From: an uncultured Cytophaga sp. | Lineage (GTDB): Bacteria > Bacteroidota > Bacteroidia > Cytophagales > Cytophagaceae | Assembly (NCBI RefSeq): GCF_937863595.1 | Contig: NZ_CALMGQ010000181.1 | Span: 1 to 48,865, forward strand | DNA length: 48,865 nt | Reading direction: 5' to 3' | Shown here: positions 44,187 through 48,865 of the stretch, piece by piece | Position numbering within the stretch: position 1 is the stretch's first letter | Layout of the letters: every line of letters begins with the position of its first letter | Translations under genes and position numbers: made by a program | The notes under the pieces: generated by a model | Database searches by the model: none | Told to the model about the DNA's origin: nothing | Seen by the model: the letters and a program-made list of their open reading frames with translations, nothing else

Positions 44187-44780
44187 TCAAAAAGCATACC
44201 CAATATTTATATAAAGAGGAATATCTAATGTCCTGCTTTTACTTTTTACCCACCCATAATTATTTGAACTAGAATTAATCTGTTGCCAAATACTGAATGC
44301 TGTTGTAAAACCAGCATCAACAACGAAACGCTTTTTAATTAACAATTGATACCCCAAACCTCCTCCAACAATAGGGGCTCTATTTTCAACGTAAATGTCA
44401 TTATCTTTTACGTTGTATTCTTTAGAATACTTATAACCTACATCGCCAGCAAGATAAAATCCATTATTAAATGTTGATTTCTTAGTAAAATAATACCTAG
44501 CTTGGGCATGAATAAAATAATTCTTTTTATAGAAATTACTTGGTGTTGGATCTGATGTTAATCGTGCAAAGGGGAAAAAATAATCTCCAATTAAGCTTAT
44601 AGACACGTGTTTACTTAAAGCCCGTTCATATTGTAAGCCAAAATATCCAGCAAATCCTAAAAGATTTAGTTGGACATTATTTTTATATGTTGCAACACCT
44701 TTTTCTGAGAGTGAATCAGATTGAGCGAACACATTTGAAAATATTGAAGTGAAAAATATCACTATTAAGAGGTTCTTCAT
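44187..44780 (-). CDS. Outer-membrane beta-barrel protein, 197 aa
   Basis: It has a signal peptide (MKNLLIVIFFTSIFSNVFAQ) and then alternating amphipathic strands rich in Tyr/Phe/Gly (VQLNLLGFAGYFGLQYERAL, FIHAQARYYFTKKS, FYLAGDVGYKYSKEYNV, VGGGLGYQLLIKKRFVVDAG), ending in the aromatic outer-membrane signature YINIGYAF. About eight strands are expected, like OmpA/OmpX-size barrels (DUF3575-like). Ligand or role unknown. It converges on the split sensor gene and is divergent from the large T9SS protein. Confidence 0.85.
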   Translation of the reverse strand: MKNLLIVIFFTSIFSNVFAQSDSLSEKGVATYKNNVQLNLLGFAGYFGLQYERALSKHVSISLIGDYFFPFARLTSDPTPSNFYKKNYFIHAQARYYFTKKSTFNNGFYLAGDVGYKYSKEYNVKDNDIYVENRAPIVGGGLGYQLLIKKRFVVDAGFTTAFSIWQQINSSSNNYGWVKSKSRTLDIPLYINIGYAF

Positions 44781-44878
44781 AATTATTAAATTATTTGTTT
44801 TATATTACTTGCAATTTGCAAAAAAAAAAAATGAGTATTGCAAGAAAAATAAACATTTAACTCATTTTACTTTTAACT

Positions 44879-47569
44879 ATGAAAAAAAACAATTTTAGAT
44901 TTTTCATTAAACTGTTCTTCATTGCCAGTTTAATAATTACAACACATCTCAATGCGTATTCAGTGAGTCTGGGGTGTAAAGACGTTGCAATTGATGGTCC
45001 GGACAGGGTGTGTTCCCCAAGTAATAATTATAGCTTGAACTATGATAATGTCCGATGTATTACTTGGAAAATAACTGGTGGTGAAATAACAGAAATTGGT
45101 GGTAAAAACATACAGGATTTTATTATTGCTCATGGATATTTACAACCGTTTGATTTCAGTAACGGTGCATTAGCAATCACTGAATTCGAATACTGTAAGG
45201 GTGGCTGGGGAAGAATTGGCGTAACTCCAGCAGGACAACCTGAGTTTTTTCTAGACGTGGGTCCTACTATTGCAGCATGGTTTATATCTTTTACAGGAAA
45301 TCCTGCTACTGATATCAAAGTTAAATGGAATTCTCAAAGTTATTATCATTCATTAACTGCAAAGGGAGAAGGGCTTTCTGCTTTTGGAAGATGTGGTAAA
45401 GGCGAAGCAACTAAAAACATAACATTTGCGTCATCAATCCCGAACTTTACGTTAACTGCTCCAAAGATAGACTTCCAATGTAACGAAGGTGTACAAATCT
45501 CAGGTGCTCCCAATGGAGGAACAAGTTATGCTTGGTATGCTCCTGGCGCAACAGTTCAAAATAATTGGAATACTGGAATTTACATAAGTGGCTTTACGCA
45601 AGTTGGTAATGTACCTATTGCAGTAGTAGTTACTGGCCAATGTAACACGGTTACTAAATACATTACACTTAATATTATCCAGCCAGATTTTGGGCATGTA
45701 CAACAAAATGGCGCAAATGTAGACGATCCAGGCACACTGGTCAGTTTAGATTGTCAAGGTAGTTTTAATCTAGGCATGTCAAAGTGGGTTAGTAATAATG
45801 CTATATATACGTGGGAATTACCAGGCAACCAATACGATGACCAAACAAACACATACAACAAAACAATAATAAGCGGAATTAACAAACAAAATGTGCAAGG
45901 TAAATTACCTACAGGTGGCTTAACAGATTTTGTAGGCAAAGTTACTATTACGGGTGTTTGCGGCGCACCCGTTGTAAGAACATTTATCATTCGTCCAACA
46001 TTACGACCAACTGTAGATGCAGATATTTATTCATGTTCTAATAGTGTATTAATAAATGTAAATAATCCAACAGCCAATGGCAATATCAATGCATGGGTAG
46101 CACCTACTTATCCTACCGTTGGTTATGGCACTTTTGTAAATCCAACACCTAATTCTGTACAATTTACGGCTTCTAATCCTGGAGCTTATCTTATTAACAT
46201 AGGAGTAAATGGTGCCGGTGGTTGTTATACACAATTGCAAACAACTGTTCACGCAGTATCAGCAAGTGGCAATACCAATGCAGGTACTTCAGGCTGGCAG
46301 TCTGGTGTATTGAGCGATAACCGCAAAGCACCAGGTAGTAATTTAGCACCTTACGGTGGCAATATTTATTTTGCTGGCAGAGATGGTAAAATTTATTTCT
46401 ACAGCTACAGTGCTGCACTTCAAAAATGGGTAATCAATCAACTGCCTGGTATTAGCAATGCAGCTATTCCTGCAGCTGGAGCATTTACAAAGATTGGTGT
46501 TGCAACATTAAGTGGTCTTTCGTATCTATATTATACAGAAAATAGCACAGGCAAATTATGGAAAATTGATTTGGCTACAAATAGCGTTACTCCTGGTTTA
46601 TCTCTTAGTATAAATGTATCTGATTTCATGACTATGGGAAATGATGTATATGCTATTGAAAAAGGAACAAATGCATTATACTCTAATAATGTTTCAATAA
46701 GTAACGTAGGAAATGTTAGTTTAAAAGCAATAATGACAGGCAATGGAGTTGTGTATCTACAAAACAATAATTTGTATTCAACAACACTTGGGCAATTAAC
46801 ATTCACCAATGATGTGTATGCAAGTTCGGATGTAGTGGTATTGGGAAGTAATTTATACTATGCACGTGGACAAAAAGGGACAGCTAATTTATTCCGCCTG
46901 CCATTAAGTAGCAATCCAAATCCAATTGAACAAATAACGACTACATCAAATTTATCAGGCGTATTTACAATCAATCTGGCGACAGGTGTAATTTACTATG
47001 GTGTATTAAACTCGGGTGCAATAAATACGACCACTACGGTTGCATCTGGCGTTTATAAATCTGCTAACATTTATCAGGCATCTCTATCAGGCACAACATG
47101 GACATTTAATGCTGCAACGACTGTTAAACCATGGGAAGGTCTTGATATGTATATTCAAAGCCCAATTTATTCAGGCAACCATGTTTATTACATAGGTGCA
47201 GGACATAATAATGTCATTAAAACTGCGTATGAATTGGAAGTTTGGAATTTGTATTACGAAAATGCCTGCGCACCTGTATTGCAACGTGTTGCAGCAGACG
47301 ATACGAATGTAGAAACCGAAAAAGAAGTACTGTTATATCCTAATCCATTTAATACCCAATTATCGGTTGACCTATCTGCCTATACGGAAGATGGCAAACA
47401 AACATCTGTAGCTATTGAAGTAATAGATGCAACAGGTAAGACGATTTATAAGTCAACGGTTTTATCTGAGTTGAATACTATTTCTACCACTGATTGGGCG
47501 CAAGGAATGTATGTTGTAAAAATCAGACATAACAATAGTCTAATTAATAAAAAAGTAGTTAAATATTAA
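44879..47569 (+). CDS. Large secreted protein with Ig/PKD-like repeats, propeller-like region and T9SS type A domain
   Basis: The 896-residue protein starts with a signal peptide (hydrophobic residues about 8-28, ending NAYSVS). Residues about 30-450 are Ig/PKD-like beta domains with conserved Cys pairs (CKDVAIDGPDRVCSPSNNY; ITGVCGAPVVRTFIIRP). Residues about 470-790 carry repeated short strands (GGNIYFAGRDGKIYFYSYS; LSYLYYTENSTGKLWKIDL; DVYAIEKGTNALYSNNVSIS) that suggest a beta-propeller. The C-terminus from VLLYPNPFNTQLSVDL to INKKVVKY is a T9SS type A sorting domain, so the protein is exported across the outer membrane. A surface adhesin or carbohydrate-related role is plausible but not shown. 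A strong terminator follows. Confidence 0.87.
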   Translation: MKKNNFRFFIKLFFIASLIITTHLNAYSVSLGCKDVAIDGPDRVCSPSNNYSLNYDNVRCITWKITGGEITEIGGKNIQDFIIAHGYLQPFDFSNGALAITEFEYCKGGWGRIGVTPAGQPEFFLDVGPTIAAWFISFTGNPATDIKVKWNSQSYYHSLTAKGEGLSAFGRCGKGEATKNITFASSIPNFTLTAPKIDFQCNEGVQISGAPNGGTSYAWYAPGATVQNNWNTGIYISGFTQVGNVPIAVVVTGQCNTVTKYITLNIIQPDFGHVQQNGANVDDPGTLVSLDCQGSFNLGMSKWVSNNAIYTWELPGNQYDDQTNTYNKTIISGINKQNVQGKLPTGGLTDFVGKVTITGVCGAPVVRTFIIRPTLRPTVDADIYSCSNSVLINVNNPTANGNINAWVAPTYPTVGYGTFVNPTPNSVQFTASNPGAYLINIGVNGAGGCYTQLQTTVHAVSASGNTNAGTSGWQSGVLSDNRKAPGSNLAPYGGNIYFAGRDGKIYFYSYSAALQKWVINQLPGISNAAIPAAGAFTKIGVATLSGLSYLYYTENSTGKLWKIDLATNSVTPGLSLSINVSDFMTMGNDVYAIEKGTNALYSNNVSISNVGNVSLKAIMTGNGVVYLQNNNLYSTTLGQLTFTNDVYASSDVVVLGSNLYYARGQKGTANLFRLPLSSNPNPIEQITTTSNLSGVFTINLATGVIYYGVLNSGAINTTTTVASGVYKSANIYQASLSGTTWTFNAATTVKPWEGLDMYIQSPIYSGNHVYYIGAGHNNVIKTAYELEVWNLYYENACAPVLQRVAADDTNVETEKEVLLYPNPFNTQLSVDLSAYTEDGKQTSVAIEVIDATGKTIYKSTVLSELNTISTTDWAQGMYVVKIRHNNSLINKKVVKY

Positions 47570-47583
47570 GTATAAAATTAAAC

Positions 47584-47632
47584 AAAAGGCAGTGCGTATT
47601 CTTATCTTGTATAAGGATACGTACTGCCTTTT
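47584..47632 (+). terminator. Long terminator hairpin after the 896-aa gene
   Basis: 22-bp arms (47584-47605 and 47611-47632) with a 5-nt loop. The only two departures from perfect symmetry are positions that pair as G-U or A-C in RNA. It begins 15 nt past the stop, has A- and T-runs at its base, and ends 8 nt before the next start codon. Confidence 0.85.
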
Positions 47633-47640
47633 ATACATAT

Positions 47641-48865
47641 ATGAGCATTAGATTATCACTAGCTATTACATTCAATCTTCTTTCAAGTATACTTTTTGCC
47701 CAACACGAAACCGATCAACGAGTTATTGGTTTTAAATACATTTTGAAATTCAATTCTACTACCCCCAACGTAACTGTTACAAATACCAACTTATACAATC
47801 CTTATAATTCCAACTACAAAGGAGATTTACAGACTCCTCATGCAAATTCTATTTGCGACACCTTAGGCAACATACTTTTTTATTACGATGGCACAAACGT
47901 GTATGAACCCAATGGACAGGTTATGTCCAATGGGAAATTACATGCCTATAATTTTAGCTCCCTATATGCAACAAGCCTAATTGTACCTATTGAAGAAAGT
48001 AATCGCAGATATTACTATTTGTTCGAAACAATACCACACGAAGAGAATTGGAATTATGTTACGAACAGGCCAATTAATGATGTGACAAGTTGTTACTATC
48101 CGAATAAATGTGGAAAATTTTGGGATTTATGCAAACTCGAATACCACATCATAGACATGCATGGCAATGGAGGAAAAGGCAAGGTAATAAGTAAAAATAT
48201 TTTCTTGAAGGACTCTGTAGCACCTTCCATTAGCGGTATCAAACATCAAAACAATATTGACACCTGGGTTTCGGTATTGGAATATCGCAGCAATAAAATT
48301 TTAAATTATCAAGTAAATTCCTGTAAAATCCAAGGGCCAGTTGTGAATGTAATTCCTAATTTTGAATACAAAGAAAATCCATTTTATATACCTTATTCCC
48401 CATTATCATATAACGGCTACCAACTTGTGTATTCTACTAAAGGAGATTTTGGTTCATTTCCGGGAAATAAAATTTCAGACAATGCTTCAACATCTTCTAT
48501 CCCATTTTATTTATTTGTTGCCCCATTTGATAACCAAACAGGATTGTTTGATTTTAATACGCTACAAATAATAGATATAAAAAGTGGTATACATGCCAAT
48601 TTATTTTCGCACGATTCAAAATATTTATATTATCAGAATAGCTATTGGTTTTCACCTGTATGGATGTATCAGTATGAACTTAGTACAGGCATTTCTACTC
48701 CTGTATATTATAATAATATTCCACCTGATAATACGTATTCAGGCACAGATTATGGAAAAGATAATACCATCCTTATATATAAATACAAAGTAAGGACACA
48801 AAGGGGAGTAAATAAATTTGTTAGCTACTTAGGTGAAATTAAAAATATTCACCAGCCCTTTATAC
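47641..48865 (+). CDS. Large secreted protein, WD40/propeller-like N-terminus (partial, runs off the right edge)
   Basis: An uninterrupted frame of 408 codons from ATG 47641 stays open at the end of the window. It has a signal peptide (MSIRLSLAITFNLLSSILFA, cleavage near AQ). The stretch ICDTLGNILFYYDGTNVYEP followed by NGQVMSNGKL, and then YATSLIVPIEESNRRYYYLF, matches the repeated opening of Bacteroidota propeller proteins that usually end in a gliding-motility/T9SS type B C-terminal domain; that end is outside the window. Later strands (GIHANLFSHDSKYLYYQNSY) fit more propeller blades. The start is 8 nt after a strong terminator, so it must have its own promoter or rely on read-through. Confidence 0.8.
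   Translation, partial: MSIRLSLAITFNLLSSILFAQHETDQRVIGFKYILKFNSTTPNVTVTNTNLYNPYNSNYKGDLQTPHANSICDTLGNILFYYDGTNVYEPNGQVMSNGKLHAYNFSSLYATSLIVPIEESNRRYYYLFETIPHEENWNYVTNRPINDVTSCYYPNKCGKFWDLCKLEYHIIDMHGNGGKGKVISKNIFLKDSVAPSISGIKHQNNIDTWVSVLEYRSNKILNYQVNSCKIQGPVVNVIPNFEYKENPFYIPYSPLSYNGYQLVYSTKGDFGSFPGNKISDNASTSSIPFYLFVAPFDNQTGLFDFNTLQIIDIKSGIHANLFSHDSKYLYYQNSYWFSPVWMYQYELSTGISTPVYYNNIPPDNTYSGTDYGKDNTILIYKYKVRTQRGVNKFVSYLGEIKNIHQPFI

Noticed and set aside
45130..46809. Several minus-strand frames across the 896-aa gene
   Set aside because: Low-complexity complements of Thr/Asn/Gly-rich beta repeats; no protein features.
48362..48793. Two 69-residue plus-strand frames near the right edge
   Set aside because: They are alternative-frame readings inside the long open secreted-protein gene that begins at 47641.
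1..48865. Insertion sequences, prophage, tRNA/rRNA or CRISPR array
   Set aside because: I looked for transposase or integrase motifs, long terminal repeats, direct-repeat arrays and RNA gene signatures and saw none.

Overview
The window is AT-rich DNA from a gliding-type member of the Bacteroidota, most likely Cytophagales close to Cytophaga. The evidence is two secreted proteins with type IX secretion (T9SS) C-terminal sorting domains and a third that looks like a T9SS cargo, a dialkylresorcinol/flexirubin-type operon, a promoter matching the Bacteroidota form TTG-N20-TAnnTTTG, and few Shine-Dalgarno sequences. The genus is an inference. I see no rRNA, tRNA, CRISPR array, transposase or phage gene.

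Layout. 1-5.7 kb: an unknown gene, then a minus-strand tripartite efflux operon (TolC, HlyD, 14-TM MFS) with a divergent AraC regulator. 5.7-10.1 kb: a T9SS-exported protein, then a run of small stress-type genes (lipocalin, SRPBCC, DUF2007, a 54-residue charged protein, a TerB-like protein). 10.2-17.5 kb: a surface polysaccharide locus (GT2, sulfotransferase, GT2-GT4 fusion, acyltransferase, convergent Wzt/Wzm exporter), preceded by two copies of the palindrome ATGTTAT-N4-ATAACAT. 17.8-28.1 kb: an osmotic/ion stress region, with GH15 and fused OtsA-OtsB on one strand and, divergently, MscS, an APC permease (frameshifted near its start), a CPA1 antiporter, a small membrane protein and a Crp/Fnr regulator. 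28.1-31.6 kb: a flavodoxin-fold oxidoreductase, an MFS exporter and a degenerate sensor kinase.

31.6-40.2 kb is the centrepiece: a ten-gene operon for a dialkylresorcinol/flexirubin-type lipid. It runs unknown protein, DarA, DarB, unknown 134-aa protein, BtrH-like acyltransferase, ABC ATPase, ABC-2 permease, ACP, active ketosynthase, and a ketosynthase homologue lacking all catalytic residues (chain-length-factor-like). A good Bacteroidota promoter sits directly in front. The genes imply acyl chain assembly on the ACP, condensation and aromatisation by DarB/DarA, a possible BtrH acyl transfer, and ABC export or membrane placement.

40.3-48.9 kb holds YceI, small exported proteins, a DUF2071 protein, a frameshifted HisKA-only sensor, an outer-membrane beta-barrel, an 896-aa T9SS protein and, running off the right edge, the 5' part of another large secreted protein.

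The observations most worth following are the two apparent frameshifts, the twin palindromes before the polysaccharide locus, the catalytically dead ketosynthase and the unknown genes of the dar operon, and a tiny GC-richer ORF between two hairpins near 42.1 kb.
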